Assembly: GCF_014204415.1 (NCBI RefSeq)
Contig: NZ_JACHLE010000001.1
Location: 434,001-498,000, forward strand
Length of the DNA: 64,000 nucleotides
Source of the DNA: Chryseobacterium defluvii
GTDB lineage: Bacteria; Bacteroidota; Bacteroidia; Flavobacteriales; Weeksellaceae
Direction of reading: 5' to 3'
Under the pieces are notes generated by a model, which saw only the letters and a list, made by a program, of their open reading frames with translations, was not told where the DNA came from and ran no database searches. This document shows, in pieces, positions 1 to 9,142 of this stretch. The translations under genes were made by a program, and so were the position numbers. Position 1 is the first letter of the stretch. Each line of letters starts with the position of its first letter.

Positions 1-215
1 GATCAAAATATTTCTCATGCCTTGTATCCACAAAGGAAAATACAGTTACTGGTCCTGGATGACTTTCTTCCCTGATATCCACCGATTTTCCTCCTGTCCT
101 GCTACAGGTATGACCTCCATCCAATCAGACGCTGGAAAGATCAAATTTCCTTTTATTTTTCTGACGAAAGAAACCAAAATCTCAGCAGGTGGATGAGACG
201 GGTGACTTTTTATAT
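1..215 (-). pseudogene. Remnant of an IS5-type transposase, cut by the window edge
   Basis: Read on the minus strand, three frames give consecutive pieces of one DDE transposase. One frame gives KNKRKFDLSSV, a stop, then LDGGHTCSRTGGKSV (about 81-165). The next frame gives GYQGRKSSRTSNCIFL (about 30-80), followed by a stop near 15-17. Joined, they match the IS5-family catalytic block of the type LDGSHT..GGE.VGYQGRK..T.N, with the first Asp of the DDE triad in LDG. At least one stop and one frameshift break it, so it cannot be functional. No terminal inverted repeat is visible, because the other end lies outside the window. Identification is from memory of the family. Confidence 0.55.
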
Positions 216-290
216 TTTCATTAAATATTTTATTATCAATGTTTTATGTTTTTAATTTTCCATGAATTAATAATTCAAGGAACCTTTTTC

Positions 291-322
291 TTGTAATTGA
301 AACCCGTTGATAGATAGATTTG
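291..322 (+). promoter_or_regulatory. Bacteroidota-type promoter for the C1q-like gene
   Basis: A TAGATTTG box at 315-322 matches the -7 consensus TAnnTTTG. A TTG at 291-293 lies 21 bp upstream as a -33 element. The ATG follows 36 nt after the box. Confidence 0.6.
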
Positions 323-358
323 CAGCATAATTTTTAACATTCTAAAAACTGCAAATTA

Positions 359-1462
359 ATGAAAAAGAATCTCATTGTACTGAGTCTGTGTTTAGGGATA
401 TTATCTTATTCTCAAGTTGGGATTAATACCCCCATGCCCAGTGCGGCTATGGACATTGTATCTAAAGGATCGGACGCAACCACTAAGGCTTTGGAAATTA
501 ATAATTCAAGTGCCAGAGAGATGGTTACCCTTTTAGATAATAATAATTTTGGAATAGGCATTTCCAATCCTCTGTATAATTTTGAAATAGGAGACTATCT
601 TAATAATGGAGCCTACCTTTCTTTGAGCCAGACAGGGAGTAATGCAAACGGACAGACCTCTTTGACTTATTTTACCAAGAGAACAGGGAATAACAGCCTT
701 ACGAATGCGACTTCAAAAGGCTTTAAATGGTTTACACTTTCTGATACTTATGCAAATGCAACAGTGGCCAATTCTTTATTTTTAGAAAGCTGGTCTGCGG
801 ATAATCCGGCTGTTACCGGTTTATCAACTAACAGGCTGTCAAATATCCTTGTAATTAACCCTAAAGGAAATATTGGATTTGGGACTTCATCACCAACCGC
901 AAAAGTACACATTGACGCTACGAATGCTTCTTCAGGAGGAAAAGGGGTTGGGACAGGATTCTGCTTACAGGACGGCTCCCAGGGAAACCTTAAAGTTCTG
1001 ATGTCTGATGCCAATGGAAATGCAAGATGGGATAACCCAAGCTCCCAATATCTGGAGCAGGTAGCTGTGCACAATACACAGGATTACCAGATTGCAAAAA
1101 CAACCCCGAATACTCAGATTCCGGGGCTTACAGGATTTACGGCTACATCTACGGGAAAATACCTTATCCAGTTTCACTGCTTTTTGCAGGCAGATACTTC
1201 TCCCGGAAATAAGGCATTTTACTTTATCGTAAAGAAAAACGGTACCCAGATTAAAGGGGTGGAGACTTATATTTACCTTGGCGGAGGTGCAGATGCTTAT
1301 CTTGCCCAGCATATCCCCGTAATCATAGATGTAGCGGCAGGAGATGTGATAACTTATGAATTTGCTGATGGCACTCCGCTTCCCACAACACTTACCTTTA
1401 AGGCTACAACAGGCAGGTTTGCCAATAGAAACATCATTGAGGTCATTTACATGGGTAAGTAA
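359..1462 (+). CDS. Secreted protein with probable C1q/TNF-like C-terminal domain
   Basis: A 367-residue exported protein with signal peptide MKKNLIVLSLCLGILSYSQ, followed by the VGINTPMPSAAMDI start typical of Flavobacteriia tail-fibre-like or C1q-like proteins. The middle (about 25-225) is rich in Asn, Gly, Ser and Thr, with short repeats such as NIGFGTSSPTAKVHID. The last ~130 residues alternate hydrophobic strands, including TGKYLIQFHCFL and AGDVITYEFADG, as expected for a jelly-roll. A second protein with the same N-terminal theme lies at 36498-37214. Own promoter upstream and a terminator downstream make it monocistronic. Function is unknown; a surface structural or adhesive role is inference. 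Confidence 0.7.
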   Translation: MKKNLIVLSLCLGILSYSQVGINTPMPSAAMDIVSKGSDATTKALEINNSSAREMVTLLDNNNFGIGISNPLYNFEIGDYLNNGAYLSLSQTGSNANGQTSLTYFTKRTGNNSLTNATSKGFKWFTLSDTYANATVANSLFLESWSADNPAVTGLSTNRLSNILVINPKGNIGFGTSSPTAKVHIDATNASSGGKGVGTGFCLQDGSQGNLKVLMSDANGNARWDNPSSQYLEQVAVHNTQDYQIAKTTPNTQIPGLTGFTATSTGKYLIQFHCFLQADTSPGNKAFYFIVKKNGTQIKGVETYIYLGGGADAYLAQHIPVIIDVAAGDVITYEFADGTPLPTTLTFKATTGRFANRNIIEVIYMGK

Positions 1463-1591
1463 TTTTTATAAAAAGAAGATTAAAAAAAAAATAAAGTATA
1501 GTTAAGATTACTCATTTTGATAGTTAAGCTTAAAGCGAAGCTCATCTCATGATTCAGAAGTAAAAGTTTAAATAATCTTAAAATATATATT

Positions 1592-1619
1592 AACAGAGGC
1601 TTTATGCCTCTTTTTTATT
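1592..1619 (+). terminator. Intrinsic terminator after the C1q-like gene
   Basis: AGAGGC, loop TTTAT, GCCTCT, then a T-rich run. It lies 130 bp after the stop, between two plus-strand genes. Confidence 0.75.
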
Positions 1620-1668
1620 TTAAATTCAGAGATGAAATTGATTTTAACATTTTATTAAGATTTTTTAT

Positions 1669-1676
1669 TATTTTTG
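1669..1676 (+). promoter_or_regulatory. -7 box of the transglutaminase-like pair
   Basis: TATTTTTG fits TAnnTTTG and ends 18 nt before the ATG at 1695. The upstream in-frame TTG at 1674 lies inside this box, so it is not the start codon. Confidence 0.55.
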
Positions 1677-1694
1677 TTAAATTTTAATAAACAA

Positions 1695-3587
1695 ATGATG
1701 AAAGTATTAATTGCCGGAGCTCTTTGCATAGCTTCTCTTTATTACAGTCAGAATTATCCCGTTTCAGCGATTCCTGAAAATCTGAAGAAAAATGCAAATG
1801 TTGTTGTAAGGAGAGATTTAACGACGGTGCAGATCAATAAAATTGATGAAATAAAGTACCAGTTTAATACGGTGACTACTGTTCTAAATAAAGATGGTGA
1901 CCATAACGCCCTTGTTTTTATCCCCTATGAAAAAGGGAATACTATATCAGATGTTAAGGTGACGATCTATGATGAGGCCGGTAAAAAGATCAAAAGCTTT
2001 TCAAAATCTGATTTCAATGACTTTGCGAATAATCCGCAGGGAGCATTCTATACGGATAACAGAGTATTGGCGTTGCCTTATACCTCCATTCAATACCCGT
2101 ATACGGTTGATTTTTCTTATCAGATCACCAATGAGAATACTGTTTTTATTCCTGATTTTGTACCCTTTACGAATACCAATATTTCCCTGGAAGAAGGGGA
2201 GTTCAAGGTCATCAATAAATCCGGGATTGAGCTTCGTACCAAGGTCTATCCTTCCAAATATAACTATACATCCGTCCAGGAAAATGATAACGGATCGGAA
2301 AAAACATATACCTACAAAAATGTTCCTGCAATAGATGATGCCTTTCTGCTGCCACAACCGGTGAAAATATTACCGAAAGTAAGTTTTTCACTGGCAAAAT
2401 TCAATCTTGAAGGAAAAGAAGGGTCCATTAATAGCTGGGAAGACTTCGGAGTATGGTATTATAACAGTATTTTACAGCCCGTTTCAGTATCTACCCCTAC
2501 TATTAAAGCTGAGGTGGCAGCCCTCAACCTGCAGGGTTCCAAAGAAGATAAAGTAAAAAAACTCTTTCAGCATATGCAGTCCAGGACCCGGTATATCTTT
2601 GTAGCACTGGGAATAGGCGGTTGGCAGCCTATGATGCCCGATGAAGTGAATAAGAAGGGATATGGTGATTGTAAAGGGCTTACCAATTATATGAAAACCC
2701 TGCTGGATGAAGCAGGAATACCTTCCCATTACTGTGTGGTAAACTCTAATGCTTCTCAGGTTTCATTTGATCCGGCTTTTCCCAAAATGGGCGGAAATCA
2801 TGTTATCTTGATGGTCCCTACAGAGAATGGCAATATCTGGCTCGAAAATACTTCCCAGCAGATCGCATTTAACCATTTAAGTTTCAATACAACGGATAGA
2901 AACGTTCTGTCTATTAAAAAGAACGGAATAGAATTGATAGATACTCCGGTTTATGCTGCTGAAAAAAGTAAAGAGAAGCAGAATATGAAGATACAGGTGA
3001 ATGAAGATAACAGTATTCTTGGCGAAGGAAAATTTGAATTTACCGGAAGCCAGTATGATTATGCCTTGGCATATACAGGTTTATCTCCCAAAGAAAGAAA
3101 TGAGGCCCTCAAAAATCAGATGGATGTTTTGAGCTTTGAGAAGATCGAAATGAAAGACTTTATCAATGACAGGGATCATGCTGTTGCAAAATTCAATGTG
3201 GATTTTAAGGCTGTTAACTATTCTAAAAATGCCGGAAGCAGCATCATATTCAGAGCAGTTCCTTTGTTTTCAAATACCGTGTACAAAAATGAGGAGAATA
3301 GAGAGCTGCCTTTTGAGATAGGCCAGGCCTTTGAAGATGAATACAACATCAGCTTTATCATCCCTAAAAACTATAAAATAGATGAGGTTCCTAATGATAT
3401 TAATATTAATTCTGAATTTGGTACCTACAAGCTGAGCTTTGTGAAAAACGGCGAAGAACTGAAGGTCATCAGAACCGTTAAGGTAAACAAAGGGATATAT
3501 TCCAAAGAAAAATATAATGATTATATCAATTTCAGGAAAAAGATGATGAATATCGATAATTCAAAAATTTTAATCACTAAAATATAA
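1695..3587 (+). CDS. DUF3857/transglutaminase-like exported protein, catalytic Cys present
   Basis: 630 residues from the ATG at 1695; an in-frame TTG at 1674 is rejected because it lies in the promoter. A signal peptide (MMKVLIAGALCIASLYYSQ) precedes a DUF3857-like beta-rich domain (about 30-270). A transglutaminase-fold core follows: GYGDCKGLTNYMKTLLDEAG carries the candidate catalytic Cys (about residue 326) and GGNHVILMV the His, with an Asn where Asp is usual (WLENTS). The C-terminus is a DUF3858-like beta domain. Substrate is unknown; it probably acts in the periplasm. The stop is 6 nt before a paralogue of the same layout, so the two are surely co-transcribed. Confidence 0.85.
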   Translation: MMKVLIAGALCIASLYYSQNYPVSAIPENLKKNANVVVRRDLTTVQINKIDEIKYQFNTVTTVLNKDGDHNALVFIPYEKGNTISDVKVTIYDEAGKKIKSFSKSDFNDFANNPQGAFYTDNRVLALPYTSIQYPYTVDFSYQITNENTVFIPDFVPFTNTNISLEEGEFKVINKSGIELRTKVYPSKYNYTSVQENDNGSEKTYTYKNVPAIDDAFLLPQPVKILPKVSFSLAKFNLEGKEGSINSWEDFGVWYYNSILQPVSVSTPTIKAEVAALNLQGSKEDKVKKLFQHMQSRTRYIFVALGIGGWQPMMPDEVNKKGYGDCKGLTNYMKTLLDEAGIPSHYCVVNSNASQVSFDPAFPKMGGNHVILMVPTENGNIWLENTSQQIAFNHLSFNTTDRNVLSIKKNGIELIDTPVYAAEKSKEKQNMKIQVNEDNSILGEGKFEFTGSQYDYALAYTGLSPKERNEALKNQMDVLSFEKIEMKDFINDRDHAVAKFNVDFKAVNYSKNAGSSIIFRAVPLFSNTVYKNEENRELPFEIGQAFEDEYNISFIIPKNYKIDEVPNDININSEFGTYKLSFVKNGEELKVIRTVKVNKGIYSKEKYNDYINFRKKMMNIDNSKILITKI

Positions 3588-3593
3588 GACACG

Positions 3594-5522
3594 ATGAAAA
3601 AATTATTAACGGCCTTTGTTGTGGTAAGTTCTGTTTTTATCAATGCCCAAAAGCATGAATTCCTTACCCCGCCTAAATTTAACGATGCCGACCTGTCTAA
3701 ACAAAAATCTCAGCTTGATGAGAATGCACCTGCAGAAATTCTGTATAAATCCACACATTTTCTGGTTGATAATGCGACCAATCAACTGCATAAGAGGTAC
3801 CACTATAGGGTAAAGATCTATAATAAGGATAAAGCAGAACACTGGTTGAATCTTGAAATACCTCTTTATATGAGTGGAGGTAACCAGGAGACCATTGCCA
3901 AGATAAAAGCTTTTACCTATAATCTGGAAAACGGGGCAGCTGTTTCAACAAAAGTAGAAAAGAGTTCAAAATATAAGAGTAAAGAAAGCAAGTACATTTC
4001 CATTACCAAATTTGCTTTCCCTAACGTAAAGGATGGCTCTGTGATAGAATATGAGTATGAGGTATTATCTCCGTACCAGTATGTAATTCCTGAGGTACTG
4101 ATAGAGTCAAATACCCCTTCATTGTATACGGAATATATTTTGGATGCTCCTTCCAATATCTCATACAATATTAATTACACAGGCGACCTTACTCCTAATC
4201 ACAGGGTTGTGGATGAGAGGTACATGTACGGAACTAATTACAAAACCTATCGTTTTGGCTATGAAAACCTGAAAGGTTTCAAAAGTGAAAAATTTGTAAA
4301 AAATGACAATAACCACAGAACCAAAATAAGTGCTGAGCTGCATTCCACTTTTTTCAGGGAGTTAAAACTGTACTCATCATCTTGGGACCAGATCAAACAG
4401 AGGCTTTACGAACACGAACACTTTGGCAGTGAGCTGAAAAAAACAAAACTGGCTAAAGAGAATATGCCTGCCGGGATCGATTTTAAGAAAGACCAGGAAA
4501 AAGCCGATGCTATTTTCAGGCATGTTCAGAACATGTTTACATGGAATAAGGACAGAGGCGTATATACGGAAGATGGTATTAAAAAGCTAGTAGAAACAAA
4601 AACCGGGAATGCGGCAGAGATCAATCTTTTTCTCGTAATGATGCTTAGAGAAGCAGGTCTTAAAGCAGATCCTATGCTTATTTCTACGGTAGACAATGGG
4701 ATCATCAATCTGGCATCACCTAATATCTCTAATATGAACTTCGTGCTTGCAGCCATTGAATCTGAAAGAGGCTACCATATTTATGATGCTACCTCCAAAC
4801 AGTCTTCTATGGATGAGCTTCCGCCAAGGGACTGGAACCAGTTTGGAATCCTGCTTTCATCAAAAGATAAGGCAAAGCAGTTACAGATGATCAATGGTAA
4901 ATCCAGCTTTACCTATCTTACTGTGAAAGCGAAGATTAATGAAGACGGGTCCATATCGGGAAGCTATTCCGATAAAGATACCGGGTCTTATGCCATGTTT
5001 GCCAAAGACAGCTATGATGAGAATGCGGAAAAATACAAAAAGCTATATAAAGACAATTTCACCATGGATTTTACGAATATTGATTCCAAAATTCTTGATA
5101 ATGGCGATTTTGAAAGCATCATGAGCTTTAACTCAGAAAACCTGATTGACAGAGTAGGGAAGAAAATGATCATCAACCCGATGCTGTTCCTGAATAAAAC
5201 TTCTAATGAATTTGACCAGACAGAAGAAAGAAAATATCCTATAGACTTTATTTCCCCGTTTACGAGGATAAAAAAGGTATCCCTGGAAATTCCGGAAGGA
5301 TATACCGTGGAAGAGCTGCCTAAGAGCAAAAAAATCACTACTGACGATAAAGAAATAGAATACAGCTATGTGGCAGAGCAAAAAGGAAATATACTTGAGA
5401 TCATATCAACTACCAAGGTAGCAAGTGCTGATTATCCCAAAGAATATTATCCCGCCTTTAAGCAAATATGGAGTGTTGCTTCAAAAAGTGAAAACCAGGT
5501 CATAAGTTTAATTAAAAAATAA
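3594..5522 (+). CDS. DUF3857/transglutaminase-like exported protein, catalytic Cys and His lost
   Basis: 642 residues with signal peptide MKKLLTAFVVVSSVFINAQ and the same DUF3857, transglutaminase-like, DUF3858 order as its upstream neighbour. Where the neighbour has GYGDCKG this protein reads TKTGNAAEINLFLVMMLREAG, so the Cys is Ala (about residue 340). The His position reads NMNFVLAAI, without His; only the later YDAT Asp is kept. It is therefore likely a non-catalytic binding paralogue. It is second in a two-gene operon closed by the hairpin at 5524-5555. Confidence 0.85.
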   Translation: MKKLLTAFVVVSSVFINAQKHEFLTPPKFNDADLSKQKSQLDENAPAEILYKSTHFLVDNATNQLHKRYHYRVKIYNKDKAEHWLNLEIPLYMSGGNQETIAKIKAFTYNLENGAAVSTKVEKSSKYKSKESKYISITKFAFPNVKDGSVIEYEYEVLSPYQYVIPEVLIESNTPSLYTEYILDAPSNISYNINYTGDLTPNHRVVDERYMYGTNYKTYRFGYENLKGFKSEKFVKNDNNHRTKISAELHSTFFRELKLYSSSWDQIKQRLYEHEHFGSELKKTKLAKENMPAGIDFKKDQEKADAIFRHVQNMFTWNKDRGVYTEDGIKKLVETKTGNAAEINLFLVMMLREAGLKADPMLISTVDNGIINLASPNISNMNFVLAAIESERGYHIYDATSKQSSMDELPPRDWNQFGILLSSKDKAKQLQMINGKSSFTYLTVKAKINEDGSISGSYSDKDTGSYAMFAKDSYDENAEKYKKLYKDNFTMDFTNIDSKILDNGDFESIMSFNSENLIDRVGKKMIINPMLFLNKTSNEFDQTEERKYPIDFISPFTRIKKVSLEIPEGYTVEELPKSKKITTDDKEIEYSYVAEQKGNILEIISTTKVASADYPKEYYPAFKQIWSVASKSENQVISLIKK

Positions 5523-5523
5523 C

Positions 5524-5555
5524 TAAAAAGCTTCTAATTATTAGAAGCTTTTTTA
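5524..5555 (+). terminator. Intrinsic terminator after the transglutaminase-like pair
   Basis: AAGCTTCTAA, loop TTA, TTAGAAGCTT, then TTTT. It starts 2 nt after the stop codon. Confidence 0.85.
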
Positions 5556-5563
5556 TATATTTG
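5556..5563 (+). promoter_or_regulatory. -7 box of the DUF5684-like membrane protein
   Basis: TATATTTG fits TAnnTTTG and directly follows the T-run of the preceding terminator. The in-frame TTG at 5561 is part of this box; the real ATG is at 5588. Confidence 0.55.
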
Positions 5564-5587
5564 ATAAAACCAATAAAAACTATTAAT

Positions 5588-6001
5588 ATGCTAACTCTTT
5601 TACAAGCAGACCCTTATGAGGGTATGGACGGAGCCGCGGCGGCGGGAGTAGGGATCGGAATGATGATCTTCTATCTGATATTGTTTCTGTTCTACGGATT
5701 CTGTATGTATAAAATTTTCCAGAAAGCAGGTAGGGAAGATGCCTGGGCTGCTTTTATCCCTATTTATAACAGCATTGTTCTGTTGGATATTGTTAAAAAA
5801 CCAATCTGGTGGATTATTCTGTTCTTAATACCTTTAGTAAATATCTATGCTGCATGGGTAGTTTATGAAAGACTCTCAAAAGGCTTTGGGAAAGAAACTC
5901 CGTTGTACGCTATTCTTTTACTTTTCTTAGGATTCATATTTATTCCCGTGCTTGCCTTCGGGAATGATACCTTTGACAGGAATAAAATCCCAAATGATTA
6001 A
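5588..6001 (+). CDS. Small integral membrane protein, DUF5684-like
   Basis: 137 residues from the ATG at 5588; the longer frame from TTG 5561 starts in the promoter. After a short acidic N-terminus and a Gly/Ala stretch come four hydrophobic segments, around GMMIFYLILFLFYGFCMY, PIWWIILFLIPLVNIYAAW, YAILLLFLGFIFIPVLAF and the region between. The motif AGREDAWAAFIPIYN between segments 1 and 2 is typical of DUF5684-type proteins, which are sometimes annotated as signal peptidase I-like but have no catalytic Ser/Lys here. Function unknown. It is monocistronic, with terminators on both sides. Confidence 0.75.
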   Translation: MLTLLQADPYEGMDGAAAAGVGIGMMIFYLILFLFYGFCMYKIFQKAGREDAWAAFIPIYNSIVLLDIVKKPIWWIILFLIPLVNIYAAWVVYERLSKGFGKETPLYAILLLFLGFIFIPVLAFGNDTFDRNKIPND

Positions 6002-6017
6002 AAAAATAGAAAAAATA

Positions 6018-6049
6018 ACTAAAAACCATTCATTTTTGAATGGTTTTTG
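6018..6049 (+). terminator. Intrinsic terminator after the DUF5684-like gene
   Basis: AAAAACCATTCA, loop TTTT, TGAATGGTTTTT. The ATG at 6040 of the longer downstream frame lies within its 3' arm, which excludes that start. Confidence 0.85.
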
Positions 6050-6075
6050 CATTTAAACAGGATAAATTGAAAATT

Positions 6076-6903
6076 ATGAAAAATACCATCGCTGTTATCA
6101 TCCTGTCTTCCTTTTTCCTTTTGTCTGCGTGCAAAAAAGAACAGGCAAAGAATGCCGGAACAATAAAAACAGAGGCCGGAGAGCCTCAGGAATTGGTCAT
6201 GGATTCTGTAGTGGTGAATGATTCAACGAAAATAAGCGATTCCCTCAGCCTGAGATTTACATCCAAATTATTGGTATTCCCAACAATAAAGGATAAAAAG
6301 CTGCTGGACAGCATCTACTTTTTGGATAAGGGAATAAAAGATTATTCAAAACAGGGATTGCAGGCATTTCTGGAAAAAGAAAAAACAGGGTATTATAATT
6401 TGATAAAAACAGACAATAAAGACTGGCTTTCGGAAATCCCATACTCCCAGCAATGGTACACAAGCACGTCCATGAGCCTGAAGTCCGATAAGAATGATTA
6501 TGTCCATATTCAGTACGCGGTAAGTGCTTACGAGGGCGGGGCCCATGATAACTATGGCTTTACGGAAAGGGTGTTTGACCTTAAAAACAATAGAAAAGTA
6601 GAGTTGAAAGATATTACATCTCTACCGGAAAATAAGCTGGAAGCCCTTTTGATGAAGAATATCAATACCATTCATAGCGGGACATCCGATGAGAACGGAG
6701 ACGTGAAAAACTCCGAAATGCTTTTGGTAAAAGAAATTCCTGCTACCGATAACTTTTATTTTGATGATAAAAACCTTTATTTTCATTACAGCCCGTATGA
6801 GATCGCTGCCTTTGCTGCAGGTGATATTATCATTCCGGTCTCCTGGGAAGAACTGAAAGGAACCCTGAATCCTGAATTCAAAGAAAGAATGAAAATTAAA
6901 TGA
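6076..6903 (+). CDS. DUF3298 (RsiV/PdaC-like) lipoprotein
   Basis: 275 residues from the ATG at 6076; the upstream ATG at 6040 is inside a terminator. A lipoprotein signal ends in LLSAC, so Cys18-19 should be lipidated. The part from about residue 55 has a DUF4163-like segment followed by a DUF3298 domain, with the family hallmark SAYEGGAHDNYGF and the end FSPYEIA-type motif (FHYSPYEIAAFAAGDIIIPV). In other bacteria this fold is found in anti-sigma factor RsiV and in deacetylase-linked proteins; no catalytic domain is present. It may bind lysozyme or peptidoglycan fragments, but that is inference. Confidence 0.8.
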   Translation: MKNTIAVIILSSFFLLSACKKEQAKNAGTIKTEAGEPQELVMDSVVVNDSTKISDSLSLRFTSKLLVFPTIKDKKLLDSIYFLDKGIKDYSKQGLQAFLEKEKTGYYNLIKTDNKDWLSEIPYSQQWYTSTSMSLKSDKNDYVHIQYAVSAYEGGAHDNYGFTERVFDLKNNRKVELKDITSLPENKLEALLMKNINTIHSGTSDENGDVKNSEMLLVKEIPATDNFYFDDKNLYFHYSPYEIAAFAAGDIIIPVSWEELKGTLNPEFKERMKIK

Positions 6904-6907
6904 TATT

Positions 6908-6941
6908 AATGCTTCCGGATCTGGGAGCATTTTTTATTTTT
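6908..6941 (+). terminator. Intrinsic terminator after the DUF3298 gene
   Basis: TGCTTCC, loop GGATCT, GGGAGCA (one G-T pair) followed by six T. Its T-run merges with the -7 box of the next gene. Confidence 0.7.
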
Positions 6942-6942
6942 G
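6935..6942 (+). promoter_or_regulatory. -7 box 5 nt before the lipid kinase ATG
   Basis: TATTTTTG fits TAnnTTTG and is followed by only 5 nt (CTGTA) before the ATG. No clear -33 TTG is visible, so this could be a chance match within the terminator T-run. Confidence 0.35.
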
Positions 6943-6947
6943 CTGTA

Positions 6948-7799
6948 ATGGAAAAAGTCGCCTTCATTATCAATCCTTTTTCAGCCAAAAAGAATTATCA
7001 GCCTTTCCTTAATGAGCTTAAGAACAGGGTAGATGATCCTTTATATTACATCTCCGAGTCTATCCGCGGAACAGATGAGTTCATTCAGGAAAACTTTGAC
7101 AAAGTAGATATCTTTGTGGCCATAGGAGGTGACGGAACTATTTCAACAGTAGCAAGAAACCTTATCAATACCCCTAAGATTCTGGCCATATTTCCTGCGG
7201 GCTCAGGAAACGGATTCTCCAATGAGACAAATTTCAACAAAAATTTAGGTGATCTTCTGGAAAAGATAAAATCTGCCAGATTCAGAAAAATAGACACATT
7301 TATGGTAAATGAAAGGCTTTCCATCAATGTATCGGGCACCGGTTTCGATGGAAAAGTAGTAAAGAGATTTGAAAAAACAGATAGAGGATTTAAGAATTAT
7401 ATTAAAGTTTCCTTTAAAACATTTTTCAGTTTCAAATCCATAAAGGTTAGGTTTTCGGATGAAGAATATCAGAAATACAACGGAAAATACCTGATGCTGA
7501 ATATCGCCAATACGCGCCAGTTCGGAAATAACGCATACATTGCTCCCATGGCAAGCAAAAGTGATGGTCTGGTAGATGTTGTACTCGTGAAAAAATTTCC
7601 TTTTGCCTATTCATTGCTTTTCGCTTTCAGGATGTTTACCAAAAGGCTGAAAGATGATGAATACGTCACTTATCTTCCTGTTTCAGACATCAAATTTAAA
7701 GTAAATACCAAAAACTGGCATCTGGATGGTGAATTCAATAAAATAAAATCACCCGTTCATGTAAAAGTGCTTCCCAAAAGCCTGAATATTCTGATCTAA
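6948..7799 (+). CDS. Diacylglycerol kinase family lipid kinase
   Basis: 283 residues from the ATG at 6948 ([16 protein letters not shown]). A longer frame from 6900 would add residues encoded by the preceding terminator. The DAGK catalytic core is clear: INPFSAK at the start, the nucleotide-binding [15 protein letters not shown] (about 62-76) and [11 protein letters not shown] (about 86-96), then SGTGFDGKV. It should phosphorylate a lipid such as diacylglycerol or a related alcohol on the inner face of the membrane; the exact substrate cannot be read. It converges with the symporter gene, stops overlapping by 4 nt, with no terminator between. Confidence 0.88.
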   Translation: MEKVAFIINPFSAKKNYQPFLNELKNRVDDPLYYISESIRGTDEFIQENFDKVDIFVAIGGDGTISTVARNLINTPKILAIFPAGSGNGFSNETNFNKNLGDLLEKIKSARFRKIDTFMVNERLSINVSGTGFDGKVVKRFEKTDRGFKNYIKVSFKTFFSFKSIKVRFSDEEYQKYNGKYLMLNIANTRQFGNNAYIAPMASKSDGLVDVVLVKKFPFAYSLLFAFRMFTKRLKDDEYVTYLPVSDIKFKVNTKNWHLDGEFNKIKSPVHVKVLPKSLNILI

Positions 7800-9142
7800 A
7801 CTTCCAGTTTCTTCTCGATCTCGTGCGGATGATTCAGGCTGTAGTGCAATTGCTTTTTATCCAGCTGTTTCTCCCAGTTGGCGACCACCACAGTAGCTAC
7901 CGAGTTTCCGATTACATTGGTAAGTGCCCTGCACTCACTCATGAACTTGTCGATTCCCAGAATTAACGTCATTCCGGCGATCGGTATTTCCGGAACAACT
8001 GCTAATGTTGCTGCTAAAGTCACAAAGCCTGCTCCTGTAACGCCTGCAGCCCCTTTTGAGCTCAGCATGGCTACCAGAAGAAGCATGATCTGCTTTTCGA
8101 TCGGAAGATGGATATTCAGAGCCTGGGCAATGAATAATGAAGCCAGGGTCATGTAAATATTCGTTCCGTCCAGATTGAAAGAATAGCCTGTAGGCACCAC
8201 CAGGCCTACAATAGCCCTGGAGCATCCCGCTTTTTCCAGTTTTTCCATCACTCCCGGCAGTGCTGATTCCGATGAACTCGTTCCCAGAACCAGCAGAAGC
8301 TCTTCCTTAAGGTAATACATCAGTTTAAAAATATTAAACCCGTTATACCAGGCAACGGTTCCCAGAATCAGGACAATGAAAAGAATAGAAGTAATATAAA
8401 ATGTTCCGACTAAAAAGATCAGATTCAAAACAGAATGCAGCCCATATTTTCCTATGGTGAAGGCCATTGCTCCGAAGGCGCCTATCGGGGCCAGTTTCAT
8501 CAGCATATGAACGATTTTGAATACCGGTGCGGAAAGGCTTTGAAGGAGATCTGTTATCTTCTGGCTTTTTTCCTTTGTTAAAACTAAAGCAACCCCCATT
8601 AATATGGCTACAAGAAGCACCTGTAGTATATTTTCACCAACCAGCGGGCTGAATAAGGTTTCCGGGATGATATTCATAATGAACCCCGTAAGGGTAGACT
8701 CGTGGGCTTTCTGCTGATATTGCGAGATATCTCCTGAAAGAGTGGCGGGGTCAATATTCAATCCTGTTCCGGGTTGTATAACATTCCCGACGATCAGACC
8801 AATAATGAGCGCTAATGTGGAAAAAGTGAAAAAATAGATCATTGCTTTTATAGCGATCCTTCCTACTTTTTTCAGATCTGTCATATGCGCGATCCCCAAT
8901 GTAAGCGTAATGAAAATTACAGGGGCAATGATCATTTTTACCAGCTTAATGAAACCGTCGCCCAAAGGTTTCATCTTTTCACCCAGTTCCGGGTAATAAT
9001 ATCCGAGAAATATACCCAGAATTATAGCTATAATAACCTGAAAATAAAGCTGCTGGTAGAATTTTTTTGCTTTCAAAAGATGCTGTTTAGTTTTTAGAGA
9101 TATCAATGAAGATGAAGCTTTATTCCACTGCCACAGAATCAT
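7796..9142 (-). CDS. Dicarboxylate/amino acid:cation symporter (DAACS family)
   Basis: 448 residues if started at the ATG at 9142, which lies 23 nt inside the 3' end of the ggt gene; earlier ATGs lie deeper in ggt, and a TTG at 9106 is another option. The protein has the DAACS fold: eight or so membrane segments, the Ser-rich loop [15 protein letters not shown], the NLDGT motif in [15 protein letters not shown] and the C-terminal [13 protein letters not shown]. These bind substrate and Na+/H+ in GltP/DctA relatives. It should import C4-dicarboxylates or Glu/Asp across the inner membrane. Co-transcription with ggt would pair glutamate release with uptake. Confidence 0.88.
   Translation of the reverse strand: MILWQWNKASSSLISLKTKQHLLKAKKFYQQLYFQVIIAIILGIFLGYYYPELGEKMKPLGDGFIKLVKMIIAPVIFITLTLGIAHMTDLKKVGRIAIKAMIYFFTFSTLALIIGLIVGNVIQPGTGLNIDPATLSGDISQYQQKAHESTLTGFIMNIIPETLFSPLVGENILQVLLVAILMGVALVLTKEKSQKITDLLQSLSAPVFKIVHMLMKLAPIGAFGAMAFTIGKYGLHSVLNLIFLVGTFYITSILFIVLILGTVAWYNGFNIFKLMYYLKEELLLVLGTSSSESALPGVMEKLEKAGCSRAIVGLVVPTGYSFNLDGTNIYMTLASLFIAQALNIHLPIEKQIMLLLVAMLSSKGAAGVTGAGFVTLAATLAVVPEIPIAGMTLILGIDKFMSECRALTNVIGNSVATVVVANWEKQLDKKQLHYSLNHPHEIEKKLEV

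Noticed and set aside
748..1312. Minus-strand ORFs of 108 and 115 codons
   Set aside because: They are fully inside the 359-1462 gene, show no export signal or motif, and are shadows of its codon use.
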